Of a stretch of 64,000 nucleotides of DNA, positions 1-12,858 are shown in pieces (positions within the stretch are counted from its first letter, which is position 1; each line of letters begins with the position of its first letter). Both the position numbers and the translations under genes were made by a program. This DNA is from Vibrio parahaemolyticus. GTDB lineage: Bacteria > Pseudomonadota > Gammaproteobacteria > Enterobacterales > Vibrionaceae. Below the pieces are notes generated by a model that did not search any database, was not told the origin of the DNA, and saw only the letters and a program-made list of their open reading frames with translations. The stretch covers positions 248,001-312,000 of the forward strand of contig NZ_UHIL01000001.1 of assembly GCF_900460535.1 (NCBI RefSeq), written 5' to 3'.

Positions 1-1032
<1,032 letters not shown>

Positions 1033-1097
1033 AACGATGATTACTCACGATGAGTGTCCACACAGATTGATACGGTTTATGTAAAAGAGACGATACT

Positions 1098-1174
1098 GGG
1101 TCTGTAGCTCAGGTGGTTAGAGCGTTCGCCTGATAAGCGAGAGGTCGGTGGTTCGAGTCCACTCAGACCCACCA
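1098..1174 (+). tRNA. tRNA-Ile (GAT anticodon)
   Basis: A 77-nt cloverleaf with acceptor stem GGGTCTG/CAGACCC, anticodon GAT in the loop, T-loop GGTTCGAGTCC and encoded CCA. It sits in the 16S-23S spacer, the usual place for tRNA-Ile in gammaproteobacterial rRNA operons. Confidence 0.98.
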
Positions 1175-1215
1175 ATTCCTTTTAGGGAGTTGGCATACAG
1201 TATCGACACCTTGAT

Positions 1216-1291
1216 GGGGCTATAGCTCAGCTGGGAGAGCGCCTGCCTTGCACGCAGGAGGTCTGCGGTTCGATCCCGCATAGCTCCACCA
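1216..1291 (+). tRNA. tRNA-Ala (TGC anticodon)
   Basis: A 76-nt cloverleaf starting GGGGCTATAGCTCAG and ending in encoded CCA, with anticodon TGC. It is the second spacer tRNA of the operon, 41 nt after tRNA-Ile. Confidence 0.98.
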
Positions 1292-1348
1292 TCTTTAAGC
1301 GCATTCGATGAGTGCTTTTAAAAATGGTTACTTCATTAGAAGTGATTA

Positions 1349-1365
1349 GCTCTTTAACAATTTGG
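1349..1365 (+). promoter_or_regulatory. boxA antitermination element before 23S
   Basis: GCTCTTTAACAATTTGG matches the boxA consensus (TGCTCTTTAACA) bound as RNA by NusB/NusE. It lies in the spacer ahead of 23S, as in E. coli rrn operons. The rest of the 1292-1555 spacer holds no gene and would contain the processing stem of 23S rRNA. Confidence 0.75.
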
Positions 1366-1555
1366 AAAGCTGACAAAACAACAATTTATTGTTGTTTGTA
1401 AAGTTCTCAATGTTTGTCTTTAAGACAAACACCAAAATAACACATTCAAGTGTTCTTGGAATTTGAGTCCGGCAAAATCGAGTCTGCATCATGTATAAAA
1501 ATTGCAGACAACTTTGGTGACTTGTTCATCAGCTCGAAACTCCTTCGGGTTGTAT

Positions 1556-4445
<2,890 letters not shown>

Positions 4446-4535
4446 TACAACACCCAAGGGGTTTTGATGGACTCGAAGAAAGAACAGAATTGAATGTGTA
4501 GAGAACACAAAAACAGCTTTCCGAATTAAAGAATT

Positions 4536-4655
4536 TGCTTGGCGACCATAGCGTTTTGGACCCACCTGACTCCATTCCGAACTCAGAAGTGAAACGAAAT
4601 AGCGCCGATGGTAGTGTGGGGTTTCCCCATGTGAGAGTAGGACATCGCCAGGCTT
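4536..4655 (+). rRNA. rrf: 5S ribosomal RNA
   Basis: A 120-nt Vibrio-type 5S starting TGCTTGGCGACCATAGCG, with the conserved GAACTCAGAAGTGAAAC loop and ending CATCGCCAGGCTT. It is the last gene of the rRNA operon. Confidence 0.97.
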
Positions 4656-4664
4656 TAAATTTGA

Positions 4665-4694
4665 AAAAGCCCACTCGAAAGAGTGGGCTTTTTT
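4665..4694 (+). terminator. rRNA operon terminator
   Basis: Stem AAAGCCCACTC / GAGTGGGCTTT with a GAAA tetraloop, followed by TTTT, 10 nt after 5S. A strong intrinsic terminator. Confidence 0.93.
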
Positions 4695-4763
4695 GCATTT
4701 CAGAGTTCTGAAAATTAGGGTTATAAAAAATAACCCAAGTAATTCGAATCCAAATACCCATTA

Positions 4764-5654
4764 TTAAGGTGCAATGTATTTACTCTCCGCCACCTTCCAA
4801 AAAGCTTTCACTAATGGGTTTTCTAACTGATTTTTGGTGCAACAGACACCAAGTTCAAATGGCTTAATTGGCAATACTTTTAAGCGATTAATCTTTTCCC
4901 TTACTGGACTGTTGTTGATTACGACATCCGGTGCGATACCCACCCCACATCCCAATGCAACCATGCTTACGATGGCCTCATGTCCTGACGTTTGCGCGTA
5001 GATATTCGGCTTTATTTTCATTTTTTTGAGCCAAGTATTAGCCCTGTCCCTTGCTGTGCCTGCTTCCGGAAGAATGAATGGAATGATTGACCAATCTGGC
5101 TGCTCCTTTTGCAATTCCTCAGCAAATGAACTGACACCGACAGGAGCGATGACAGACAGAGGGATTTCACTGATCGTTTCAAACGCGATTTTGTTTGGCA
5201 TCTGCTCCGATTTGGCTGAGATGGCAATATCGGCTTCATCTGCTAGTATTTTGTCGATTGCTTGAGCTGGGTCACCGGTTGATAGCTTAAATTCAATAAA
5301 AGGATGCTGAAGACGAAAATCGGAAATTAACTCTGGTAAATGGCTGTAGCTGGCGGTCACCGAACAAAAGAGACGAATTTCCCCCTTTAGCTCGCCTTCG
5401 GTTCCTTTTATATGGTTTTGATACTGTTGCCATTCACTAAGAATTTTTAACGCGACAGGCATTAATTTTTTGCCTTGGGTTGTCTGCTCTACACTGCGGT
5501 TATCGCGAGCAAACAGCTGTTGATTTGTTTCTTCTTCCAACTTTTGTATTTGTCGACTGAGGGCAGAAGGACTGATGTGCATGGCTGCAGCGGTTTTGGC
5601 AAAACTTTTACTCTCACAGAGATGAATGAAAAGTTGCAGGCTTTTGATATTCAT
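4764..5654 (-). CDS. ilvY: IlvY, LysR-type activator of ilvC
   Basis: LysR-family regulator that activates ilvC in response to acetolactate/acetohydroxybutyrate. Residues 1-60 form the winged HTH (NIKSLQLFIHLCESKSF...SALSRQIQKLEEE) and the rest the inducer-binding domain. The segment IRLFCSVTASYSHLPELI and the late GHEAIVSMVALGCGVG are characteristic of IlvY. The ATG at 5654 gives 296 residues, the usual length; an in-frame ATG 33 nt upstream would place the candidate operator inside the gene and is unlikely. It is divergent from ilvC, the classic ilvY-ilvC arrangement. Confidence 0.93.
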   Translation of the reverse strand: MNIKSLQLFIHLCESKSFAKTAAAMHISPSALSRQIQKLEEETNQQLFARDNRSVEQTTQGKKLMPVALKILSEWQQYQNHIKGTEGELKGEIRLFCSVTASYSHLPELISDFRLQHPFIEFKLSTGDPAQAIDKILADEADIAISAKSEQMPNKIAFETISEIPLSVIAPVGVSSFAEELQKEQPDWSIIPFILPEAGTARDRANTWLKKMKIKPNIYAQTSGHEAIVSMVALGCGVGIAPDVVINNSPVREKINRLKVLPIKPFELGVCCTKNQLENPLVKAFWKVAESKYIAP

Positions 5655-5672
5655 TAAATCTTCATTTCCATG

Positions 5673-5687
5673 TTGCATAAATTGCAA
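5673..5687. promoter_or_regulatory. candidate IlvY operator
   Basis: TTGCA-TAAAT-TGCAA, a perfect 5+5 bp dyad between ilvY and ilvC. It resembles the TTGC...GCAA half-sites I recall for E. coli IlvY operators. It lies 18 bp from the ilvY start, so it could serve both autorepression and ilvC activation. Confidence 0.5.
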
Positions 5688-5797
5688 TAAGTAATTGTGA
5701 ATATATCACTTTAAGCAACGTTATGTCTGTTTTAGTATGAAGTTATTCGGTAAGACGGTTACCGACCTTTATGGAAGAATGTTTAAGGAGCACCCTG

Positions 5798-7282
5798 ATG
5801 GCTAACTATTTCAATACCCTAAACTTGCGAGAGCAATTGGATCAACTTGGTCGTTGTCGCTTTATGGACCGTGAAGAATTTGTATCTGAAGCGGATTACC
5901 TGAAAGGTAAAAAAGTGGTCATTGTGGGCTGTGGTGCTCAAGGTCTAAACCAAGGCCTAAACATGCGCGATTCTGGTCTTGATGTGTCTTACGCACTACG
6001 TCAAGCTGCGATCGATGAACAGCGTCAATCGTTTAAAAACGCCAAAAATAATGGCTTTGAAGTTGGTAGCTACGAAACGCTAATTCCTCAAGCAGATCTG
6101 GTTGTTAACTTAACGCCAGACAAACAGCACACTAACGTTGTTGAGACGGTGATGCCACTAATGAAAGAAGGCGCTGCACTAGGTTACTCTCACGGTTTCA
6201 ACGTTGTGGAAGAAGGCATGCAGATTCGTAAAGATCTGACCGTTGTCATGGTTGCTCCTAAGTGTCCTGGTACAGAGGTTCGTGAAGAATACAAACGTGG
6301 TTTTGGTGTTCCTACCCTAATCGCGGTTCATCCAGAGAATGATCCGAAAGGTGACGGTTGGGATATCGCGAAAGCTTGGGCTGCAGCTACAGGTGGTCAC
6401 CGTGCGGGTTGTCTTGAGTCTTCTTTTGTCGCTGAGGTGAAATCAGACCTAATGGGTGAGCAAACCATTCTATGTGGCATGCTACAAGCGGGGTCTATCG
6501 TATGTTACGAGAAGATGATTGCTGAAGGCATTGATCCGGGTTATGCAGGTAAGCTACTGCAGTACGGTTGGGAAACCATTACGGAAGCTCTGAAATTCGG
6601 TGGTATCACTCACATGATGGACCGTCTATCTAATCCTGCGAAAATCAAGGCGTTCGAGCTTTCTGAAGAATTAAAAGACCTAATGCGTCCACTATATAAC
6701 AAGCACATGGACGATATTATCTCTGGTCATTTCTCTAGCACCATGATGGCTGACTGGGCAAATGATGATAAAAATCTTCTAGGATGGCGTGCAGAAACTG
6801 GTGAAACTGCATTTGAAAATTACCCAGAAACGGACATTGAGATTTCTGAGCAAGAGTACTTCGACAACGGCATTCTAATGATTGCAATGGTCCGTGCTGG
6901 GGTTGAACTGGCATTTGAAGCGATGACAGCTTCTGGAATCATCGATGAATCAGCATACTACGAGTCTCTACATGAACTTCCGTTGATTGCTAATACTATC
7001 GCACGTAAGCGTCTATATGAGATGAACGTGGTTATCTCTGATACGGCTGAATACGGTAACTACCTATTTGCTAACGTAGCAACGCCTTTATTACGTGAGA
7101 AATTCATGCCTTCTGTTGGTACAGATGTTATTGGTAAAGGCCTAGGCGAAACGTCTAACCAAGTGGATAACGCGACTCTTATCGCAGTGAACGAGACTAT
7201 CCGTAACCACCCAGTGGAATACATTGGCGAAGAACTACGTGGCTACATGACGGATATGAAGCGCATCGCGGTTGGTGGCTAA
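5798..7282 (+). CDS. ilvC: Ketol-acid reductoisomerase (class II)
   Basis: NADPH-dependent enzyme converting acetolactate to dihydroxy-isovalerate (and the isoleucine equivalent), the second common step of valine/isoleucine synthesis in the cytoplasm. The 494 residues, the Rossmann fingerprint [23 protein letters not shown] and the duplicated C-terminal knotted domain mark the long class II form of enterobacteria and vibrios. The start [14 protein letters not shown] matches the family and has AAGGAG upstream at about 5785; an ATG at 5771 is upstream of that ribosome site and is rejected. Single gene with its own terminator, controlled by the divergent IlvY. Confidence 0.97.
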   Translation: MANYFNTLNLREQLDQLGRCRFMDREEFVSEADYLKGKKVVIVGCGAQGLNQGLNMRDSGLDVSYALRQAAIDEQRQSFKNAKNNGFEVGSYETLIPQADLVVNLTPDKQHTNVVETVMPLMKEGAALGYSHGFNVVEEGMQIRKDLTVVMVAPKCPGTEVREEYKRGFGVPTLIAVHPENDPKGDGWDIAKAWAAATGGHRAGCLESSFVAEVKSDLMGEQTILCGMLQAGSIVCYEKMIAEGIDPGYAGKLLQYGWETITEALKFGGITHMMDRLSNPAKIKAFELSEELKDLMRPLYNKHMDDIISGHFSSTMMADWANDDKNLLGWRAETGETAFENYPETDIEISEQEYFDNGILMIAMVRAGVELAFEAMTASGIIDESAYYESLHELPLIANTIARKRLYEMNVVISDTAEYGNYLFANVATPLLREKFMPSVGTDVIGKGLGETSNQVDNATLIAVNETIRNHPVEYIGEELRGYMTDMKRIAVGG

Positions 7283-7367
7283 TTCCCTTCGCTGCACAGC
7301 ATTGAAGATATTAAATGAACTCCAGACAGATTGGAGTCGATAAATACAAAAAACACGACATCTAATT

Positions 7368-7406
7368 AAAAGGCTTGGTCTCCGTTGACCAAGCCTTTTC
7401 GTTTTT
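7368..7406 (+). terminator. ilvC terminator
   Basis: AAAAGGCTTGGTC / GACCAAGCCTTTT hairpin with a 6-nt loop followed by CGTTTTT, 86 nt after the ilvC stop. Confidence 0.9.
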
Positions 7407-7432
7407 AGTCGATTTGTCCATGTGCTGATAAG

Positions 7433-7460
7433 AAAAACGCTCCTGTCGAAGGAGCGTTTA
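7433..7460 (-). terminator. ubiK terminator
   Basis: Read on the minus strand: AAACGCTCC-TTCGAC-AGGAGCGTTTTT, directly after the ubiK stop codon. Confidence 0.85.
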
Positions 7461-7465
7461 GGGGC

Positions 7466-7717
7466 TTATTTATCAGCTAGCTTTTCTTCAAGCTCGGCTA
7501 ATTTCTTTTCCATTTCCGTCAGCTTTTGACGCGTACGTAGTAAAACTTGAGTTTGAACATCAAATTCTTCGCGGCTTACTACATCTAGCTTATTTAGTTG
7601 GCCTTGGATTACTTGGCGAACTTTTTGATCAACGTCTGCGCCTAGCTCTTTTACTGGTGCTGGCATTGAGTCATGAATTTGTTTAGCAATTTGCTCTAAT
7701 TTCTTTGGGTCAAACAT
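7466..7717 (-). CDS. ubiK: UbiK (YqiC/BMFP family), ubiquinone biosynthesis accessory factor
   Basis: An 83-residue protein with an N-terminal amphipathic part ([19 protein letters not shown]) and a C-terminal coiled coil from about residue 55 ([23 protein letters not shown]), the layout of the BMFP/YqiC family. UbiK binds UbiJ and membrane lipid and supports aerobic ubiquinone synthesis. It stands alone between ilvC and the vex operon, the same neighbourhood as I recall in V. cholerae. Confidence 0.88.
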   Translation of the reverse strand: MFDPKKLEQIAKQIHDSMPAPVKELGADVDQKVRQVIQGQLNKLDVVSREEFDVQTQVLLRTRQKLTEMEKKLAELEEKLADK

Positions 7718-7804
7718 AGTGGCTAAAACTCCTTTTGATTTGCCGACATTCTAAGTAAATGATACGGGAAAGTCGCCATTTAGATGGTAAAAAAGAGAGC
7801 GGCA

Positions 7805-7834
7805 ATAAAAAAGGTCACCGAAGTGACCTTTTTC
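7805..7834 (-). terminator. vexRAB operon terminator
   Basis: AAAAAGGTCAC-TTCG-GTGACCTTTTTT read on the minus strand, 15 nt after the vexB stop. The stem is T-flanked on both sides and could work in both directions. Confidence 0.9.
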
Positions 7835-7848
7835 TTAGCTTCTTGAGC

Positions 7849-10800
7849 TTATTTGTTTTCTGCTAGCTCGCGGTGCGCCGCTTTCGCTTCATCAACTCGA
7901 GCTAACTTTTCCAAGTCTTTATCTTCAACAAAAACTGGCAGTGGTTTGTGTTTTTCAGCTAAGTAGCTGTAAATAACAGGTAGTACGAATAGTGTGAACA
8001 ACGTACCAATTGCCAAACCAGCCACGATTACGATACCGATACTAAAGCGCTGTGCTGCGCCTGCACCCGTTGCGTACATGAGTGGGATAAGACCCGCAAT
8101 CATTGCCGCAGTAGTCATAAGAATTGGACGCAGACGAACTTTCGCTGCTTCCATTACCGCATCGATTCGAGACAGTTTGTTGTGCAACTGCTCTTCTTTT
8201 GCTACTTCACAGATCAAGATACCGTGCTTGGTGATCAGGCCGACCAATGTAATCAGACCTACCTGCGAGTAGATGTTCATCGAGGCTGTGCCCCATGCCA
8301 ACGCAATCAACGCACCACACACCGCCAGCGGTACCGATACCATGATAACAATCGGGTCACGAAGTGATTCGAATTGAATAGCAAGAACCAAGAAGATGAT
8401 GGCTAACGCAAGACCAAATGTTGCGTATAGCGCGCTACCTTCCGTCACAAACTGACGTGCTTCACCCATGTAGTCGTGGTTGTAACCGGCAGGCAGTTTG
8501 TTCTGCGCTACGTCCTCGAACCAGTTAATTGCATCACCCATTGCGACGCCAGGCGATGGTACAGCACCAACGGTTGCTGAGTTCAGCTGGTTGAAGTGAG
8601 GCAGTGATCGAGGCTCGGCGACAACATCAATAGTGATCAGACTACCAAGTGGTACTGCTTTTCCATCCACAGAACGAACGTAGTAGTTCTTCATTGATTC
8701 TGGATTTAAACGCCATTTACGTTCAACTTGAGGAATTACCTCGTATGAACGGCCATTTAGGTCGATACGGTTTACGTAGCCATCAGCCATCATGGTGCTT
8801 AGCGTGATACCGATGTCTTGCATCGTCACACCGTATGCGCCCGCCTTGTCTTTATCGATTTTGATCTTCATGGTCGCAGAGTCGTAGTTCAGATCTAAGT
8901 CCGAGTAGACGAACATTGGACTGCTGGCTACGTCTGTCAGAACGTCACTTGCGATCGTAAACAAGCTTTCGAAGCTGTTTGGTGTCGTGATAACGAACTG
9001 AATTGGTAGACCTGAGCCCGCACCAGGCAGTTCTGGCATCTGGAATGCCGTGATTGACATGCCTGGTACGCTTGCAACTAATCCACCAACACGTTTGGTG
9101 ATCTCAGATTGGCTGGCTTCACGCTCACTCCAAGGTTTAAGTGTCGCTAGACCAAACGCTTGGTTCGAGTTAGGAACACCGTTAAATACCTGCGCGTATT
9201 CTACCTCTGGTTGATCCGACAGAATCTTGTTTACATCGTTCATGGTGTTTTGGATGTAATCCAAGTTCGCGTTCGAAGGCGCCGTACCCATTAGTACAAC
9301 CACACCTTTATCTTCCGAAGGTGCAAGTTCACTAGGAATGAACTTGAACAAGACTGGTAAGCTTGCAAATACAATGATTGCAAACGCAATAACAACCGGA
9401 CGATGAGCCATTACCGCTTTCAACATGCCTTCGTAGCGAGTGGTCATGCCATCAAGGATATGGTGAACTTTTTGCTCAAACTTGCTTGGCTTCTCGTTCG
9501 CTTTCAGCATCTTCGAACACATCATTGGTGATAGTGTCAAAGCGATGATGCCGGATACGAATACTGAACCTGCCAGTGTCAAAGCGAACTCTTTGAACAG
9601 TGAACCGGTGATACCACCCATCAATGCGATCGGCGCGTACACTGCACCTAGCGTCAATGTCATCGCGATAACTGGAACCGCAATTTCACGCGTACCAATG
9701 ATTGCAGCTCGGAATGGCGATTCCCCTTCTTTGATGTGACGGTCAACGTTTTCTAGTACAACGATCGCGTCATCCACCACCAGACCGATGGCAAGAACCA
9801 TTGCCAGTAGCGTCATCAAGTTCCAAGAGAACCCCATTGCCTGCATCACCATTGCCACACCAATCAATGAAAGAGGAATGGTTACGATAGGAATGATTAC
9901 CGCACGGAATGAGCCTAGGAACAGAGTGATAACCACAAGTACGATGACCGCTGCTTCCAGGATGGTTTTAACCACTTCGTGAATCGATTCGTTAATCGCA
10001 ATCGTAGAGTCGTACATCACGTTCATTTTGATGTTGCTTGGTAGGTTGCGTTCAAGTTGAGGCAACAGATCAAGCACGTCTGCCGCGATGTTGATCGGGT
10101 TAGCACTTGGCGCTGCGTTGATCGCCGCAACCACAGCTTCTTGACCGTTTGCACTTGCGCGGTAAACGTCGTGACTCTTCTCTAGCGTTACTTTAGCGAT
10201 ATCACCTAGGCGAATCACATCCCCTTCACCAGTTTTCACAACTAAGGCTTCAAGTTCAGCAACGTTTGATACCTGAGTATCTGCGCTACCGTTGTAAAGC
10301 ACGAACTCACCCGTTGCTTGACCCGTTGCAGATTGGTAGTTGTTGGCGTTAAGAACGTTCATCACATCCGTTGCAGTCAGCTTCAAAGCGCCCATTTTGG
10401 CAGGATCTAGCCATACGCGTAGTGCGTATTTCATACCACCATAGAGATCAACTTTGGACACACCGTTTACGGTGAACAACTGCGGGTTGATTACACGCTC
10501 AAGGTAGTCAGTGATCTGGCTTGAAGATAACTCGTCACTCGTAAAGCCGATGTACAGTACTGCTGTTGTCGAACCAGTCGACATGGTTACGGTTGGGTCT
10601 TCGGCTTCTTTTGGAAGCTGTGAACGTACCGAGTTGGTTTTCGCCAGAATGTCAGACAACGCCGCATTCGGGTCAGTATTCAACTTCATGTTTACAGTAA
10701 TGGTCGATTTACCCAGTACCGATTGAGAAGTCATGTAATCAATGTTGTCGGCTTGTGCTACTGCTTGCTCCAAAGGCTGAGTAATAAAGCCTTGGATTAA

Positions 10801-10971
10801 GTTGGCACTTGCACCGTAGTAACTGGTGGTTACGGTAACCACCGTATTTGTCATTTCAGGGTATTCACGAACCTGCATTTTGAACACTGCTTGCAAACCA
10901 AGTAGTGCAATCAAAAAGCTGATCGATACCGCTAAAACTGGACGTTTTATAAAAACATCAGTAAAGCGCAT
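7849..10971 (-). CDS. vexB: RND multidrug efflux permease (VexB-type)
   Basis: Inner-membrane proton antiporter of 1040 residues, the usual length for AcrB/MexF-type RND pumps. TM1 lies at about residues 10-28 (KRPVLAVSISFLIALLGL), TM4 carries the proton-relay Asp-Asp pair (LAIGLVVDDAIVVLENVDRH), and two large periplasmic loops are present. It would expel bile acids, detergents and antibiotics with the adaptor VexA and an outer-membrane TolC. It is the last gene of vexR-vexA-vexB, 11 nt after vexA. The order ilvC-ubiK-vexB-vexA-vexR-rep is how I recall the V. cholerae vexRAB locus; other vibrios may use a vme name. Confidence 0.9.
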   Translation of the reverse strand: MRFTDVFIKRPVLAVSISFLIALLGLQAVFKMQVREYPEMTNTVVTVTTSYYGASANLIQGFITQPLEQAVAQADNIDYMTSQSVLGKSTITVNMKLNTDPNAALSDILAKTNSVRSQLPKEAEDPTVTMSTGSTTAVLYIGFTSDELSSSQITDYLERVINPQLFTVNGVSKVDLYGGMKYALRVWLDPAKMGALKLTATDVMNVLNANNYQSATGQATGEFVLYNGSADTQVSNVAELEALVVKTGEGDVIRLGDIAKVTLEKSHDVYRASANGQEAVVAAINAAPSANPINIAADVLDLLPQLERNLPSNIKMNVMYDSTIAINESIHEVVKTILEAAVIVLVVITLFLGSFRAVIIPIVTIPLSLIGVAMVMQAMGFSWNLMTLLAMVLAIGLVVDDAIVVLENVDRHIKEGESPFRAAIIGTREIAVPVIAMTLTLGAVYAPIALMGGITGSLFKEFALTLAGSVFVSGIIALTLSPMMCSKMLKANEKPSKFEQKVHHILDGMTTRYEGMLKAVMAHRPVVIAFAIIVFASLPVLFKFIPSELAPSEDKGVVVLMGTAPSNANLDYIQNTMNDVNKILSDQPEVEYAQVFNGVPNSNQAFGLATLKPWSEREASQSEITKRVGGLVASVPGMSITAFQMPELPGAGSGLPIQFVITTPNSFESLFTIASDVLTDVASSPMFVYSDLDLNYDSATMKIKIDKDKAGAYGVTMQDIGITLSTMMADGYVNRIDLNGRSYEVIPQVERKWRLNPESMKNYYVRSVDGKAVPLGSLITIDVVAEPRSLPHFNQLNSATVGAVPSPGVAMGDAINWFEDVAQNKLPAGYNHDYMGEARQFVTEGSALYATFGLALAIIFLVLAIQFESLRDPIVIMVSVPLAVCGALIALAWGTASMNIYSQVGLITLVGLITKHGILICEVAKEEQLHNKLSRIDAVMEAAKVRLRPILMTTAAMIAGLIPLMYATGAGAAQRFSIGIVIVAGLAIGTLFTLFVLPVIYSYLAEKHKPLPVFVEDKDLEKLARVDEAKAAHRELAENK

Positions 10972-10982
10972 GATGCCTCCAA

Positions 10983-12089
10983 TTAAAGCATTGGTGTTTC
11001 AGCAGGTGGAGTAATGGCATTGCTTTCAACAATGCTAACTTTCGCGTGGTTACTTAAACGGACTTGGCCCGACGTCACCACAACATCACCTGGTTTCACG
11101 CCTTCCAAGATGTGTGCGATGTCTTTAGTACGTTCGCCCACTTTAACTACGTGTTGTTTCACGCGCTTTTCACCCTCTTCTTCTGTCACGATGTAGACGT
11201 TATCGCCGTACAAAGTGAAGGTGATTGCTGTTTGAGGTAGCGTCACTTGATTTGCCAATTTAGGCATGATGATGTTTGCACGTGCGAACATACCGCTGCG
11301 AAGTTTGCCATCGCTGTTTGGAATGTCTGCTTGTACTTGGATCAGACCACTTTGTACATTTACTGCAGGTTCAATGGCAGAAATTGAGCCTTTGAATGGC
11401 TGATCTGGGTAGGCATCTACAAAAATATCCACTTCTTGGTCAAGTTTGATACGCGAGATGTCTGTTTGAGGCACGGTAAAGCGCAGACGCATTACGCTGC
11501 TATCTTCTAGGCGAACAATATCGCTACCAGCTTGGATGTATTGACCAAGATAAACGTTACGGATACCAACTACACCTGCAAATGGCGCTTTGATTTCACG
11601 ACGATCGATGGTTGCTTTTAAACTCTCGATATCTGCTTTAAGCGAGTAGTAGTTTGCTTCAGCTTCATCGTAAGCTTCTTTAGAAATAGAACCTTTCTTA
11701 AACAAACCTTGGTAACGTTTGTATTTCGCTTCTGCTGCAGGAAGTTTCGCTTGTGAACTCTTCAAGTTCGCTTTTTCTACTTCAGAATCAAGCAAAACGA
11801 GGGGTTGGCCAGCTTCAACTTGAGTACCTGATTCAAAAGCGATCTTGTCGATAACACCGCTCGTTTCGTTCGCTACCGTCACACCTTGGTTTGGTTCGAT
11901 AAAACCGATAGCTTCGATCACTGGTACCCAATCCACCGCTTTTACTTCCGTAACAGTTACTGGGAACTCAGGTTCAGGACGGTTTGCCATGTATTCAGCG
12001 ATCTTTTGTTGCTTAAATAAATTGAAACCTATCACGCTGCCGAACAAGAGAACGGCGATAAGTAACATAAAGAAAGTCCACTTTTTCAT
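10983..12089 (-). CDS. vexA: RND periplasmic adaptor (membrane fusion) subunit VexA
   Basis: Adaptor joining VexB to TolC. Residues 6-25 are a hydrophobic N-terminal anchor (FFMLLIAVLLFGSVIGFNLF) with no lipobox Cys, so a transmembrane rather than lipid anchor is likely. Split lipoyl half-motifs (ANETSGVIDKIAFESGTQVEAGQPLVLLD and IKAPFAGVVGIRNVYLGQYIQAG) flank an alpha-helical hairpin, followed by beta-barrel and membrane-proximal domains. 368 residues, normal for the HlyD/AcrA family. It is 18 nt after vexR and 11 nt before vexB. Confidence 0.9.
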   Translation of the reverse strand: MKKWTFFMLLIAVLLFGSVIGFNLFKQQKIAEYMANRPEPEFPVTVTEVKAVDWVPVIEAIGFIEPNQGVTVANETSGVIDKIAFESGTQVEAGQPLVLLDSEVEKANLKSSQAKLPAAEAKYKRYQGLFKKGSISKEAYDEAEANYYSLKADIESLKATIDRREIKAPFAGVVGIRNVYLGQYIQAGSDIVRLEDSSVMRLRFTVPQTDISRIKLDQEVDIFVDAYPDQPFKGSISAIEPAVNVQSGLIQVQADIPNSDGKLRSGMFARANIIMPKLANQVTLPQTAITFTLYGDNVYIVTEEEGEKRVKQHVVKVGERTKDIAHILEGVKPGDVVVTSGQVRLSNHAKVSIVESNAITPPAETPML

Positions 12090-12107
12090 TCTATTAAGAA
12101 CTCCAAG

Positions 12108-12689
12108 TTAGTGTTTGATAATTGCATCCCAACTGGCTTCAATGGCTGCTTCCAGCGCATCGTCGTCCAATTGATAAAATCCCAAAGCATGTTTTCTCGC
12201 AAGCGCGACGCTTGCTTCAAAGCTTAATCCAGAGAGCACTTCGTTATCGAGAGGCTTAAAAACCCCTTCTTCTTTGCCCTGGTTGAAAAGGCGATCTACT
12301 TGGGCAAACATTTTTCGCTCAAGTTCCCACGTCTTGTTTCTTGTTGTGCAAGGTAACGAATCATATTGAACTCGATTACTGATGGCGTTTAAGTTGGAAC
12401 CCGCCAAATTCCAGATGTTGAGCCACATGGTTCGATAGCGTTCCTTCAATGGCATGTCGTCATTAACACCCGCTTGCACCGCAGAGGCAATGCGTTTGGC
12501 TACGTTAAGACGCACTTCTTCCAATAGATGTTCTTTGTCTGAGAAATAGCGATAAATCGTCCCGGCGGCGACACCAGCTTCGTTGGCCAGCTTTTGCATA
12601 GAAAGCCCTTGAAAGCCAGACTCTGCAATTAACTGCTCCGCAGCGGCAAGTATTTGATCGCGTTTATCTACAGCAGGGTTGTCCGTCAT
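12108..12689 (-). CDS. vexR: TetR-family regulator VexR
   Basis: A 193-residue TetR regulator. The N-terminal HTH lies at residues 10-55 (RDQILAAAEQLIAESGFQGLSMQKLANEAGVAAGTIYRYFSDKEHLL) with a C-terminal ligand-binding helical domain. First gene of the efflux operon, so autoregulation is expected. The ATG at 12689 was chosen because the in-frame codons upstream run through a perfect 16-bp operator-like palindrome (12705-12720), which should lie outside the reading frame. In V. cholerae VexR is reported to activate vexRAB in response to substrates; whether it activates or represses here cannot be read from sequence. Confidence 0.87.
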   Translation of the reverse strand: MTDNPAVDKRDQILAAAEQLIAESGFQGLSMQKLANEAGVAAGTIYRYFSDKEHLLEEVRLNVAKRIASAVQAGVNDDMPLKERYRTMWLNIWNLAGSNLNAISNRVQYDSLPCTTRNKTWELERKMFAQVDRLFNQGKEEGVFKPLDNEVLSGLSFEASVALARKHALGFYQLDDDALEAAIEASWDAIIKH

Positions 12690-12704
12690 AATCCTACTAC
12701 CAGT

Positions 12705-12720
12705 GAATGAACGTTCATTC
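12705..12720. promoter_or_regulatory. candidate VexR operator palindrome
   Basis: GAATGAACGTTCATTC, a perfect 16-bp palindrome 15 bp upstream of the vexR start. TetR-family efflux regulators of the AcrR kind commonly bind such sites next to their own gene. Confidence 0.65.
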
Positions 12721-12858
12721 ATTATAGCTTAAAGTCTGGTCTACTATGCAACAGAATGTTGCACCAATCGGGGTAAAATTTACGAGAAAATCACCGTAGC
12801 ATTCAAAGAGCCACCCCTTTATCATAGGCGCCACATTTGTCACCCGCAGAGAATTTGT

